Shown here: one piece after another, positions 6,194 through 6,203 of the stretch
How positions within the stretch are numbered: position 1 is the first letter of the stretch
Layout: every line of letters begins with the position of its first letter
Assembly: GCA_009839775.1 (NCBI GenBank)
Contig: VXOZ01000384.1
Coordinates: 1-6,203 of the forward strand
DNA: 6,203 nucleotides
From: Chloroflexota bacterium
GTDB lineage: Bacteria > Chloroflexota > UBA11872 > VXOZ01
Direction: 5' to 3'
Position numbers and translations under genes: made by a program
The notes under the pieces: model-generated
What the model saw: only the letters and a program-made list of their open reading frames with translations
Told to the model about the DNA's origin: nothing
Database searches by the model: none

Positions 6194-6203
6194 TATCTTT
6201 TGC

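Overview
The window reads as a stretch of GC-rich bacterial chromosome (about 60% GC by eye in the housekeeping genes). All genes I can support lie on the + strand, in the order lepA (3' part), pepF, a DUF262 gene, a HEPN-domain gene, tRNA-Gln and a glmU-like gene. LepA, a bacterial-type tRNA and GlmU mark it as bacterial. The tRNA gene does not encode its CCA end, which argues against Escherichia-like gammaproteobacteria. The composition and the PepF type would fit a group such as Chloroflexota, but that is a weak guess and not a taxonomic call.

Layout. Bases 1-841 hold the C-terminal half of the translation GTPase LepA (EF-4), cut by the window edge. After a 52-base gap comes a complete M3-family oligoendopeptidase F (894-2720) with its zinc site intact. 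A 146-base gap with a perfect TATAAT box leads into a two-gene cassette (2867-4410) that is clearly richer in A+T than its neighbours (45-50% GC by eye). It encodes a stand-alone DUF262 (ParB/Srx-like) protein and, overlapping it by one base (TGATG), a small HEPN protein with an RNQIAH ribonuclease motif. This looks like an acquired conflict, anti-phage or toxin-type module. A tRNA-Gln(UUG) gene with a well-formed promoter just upstream follows at 4534-4605. Finally, 4756-6159 encodes a full-length GlmU-like protein.

Main points of interest. (1) The GlmU-like protein keeps all but one of the left-handed beta-helix acetyltransferase residues I checked, but has lost nearly every catalytic residue of its N-terminal uridylyltransferase domain (Lys to Thr, metal Asp to Ala, metal Asn to Glu), with no frameshift. 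It may make GlcNAc-1-phosphate only, with a separate enzyme supplying the UTP step. (2) The DUF262 + HEPN pair is a compact, probably horizontally acquired two-gene system. (3) The tRNA promoter predicts a transcript with almost no 5' leader. (4) The glmU start has no Shine-Dalgarno sequence, and a pair of 12-bp direct repeats 21 bp apart brackets a candidate -35 box upstream of it.

No stretch longer than 300 bases lacks a gene. No CRISPR array, insertion sequence or transposase was seen.
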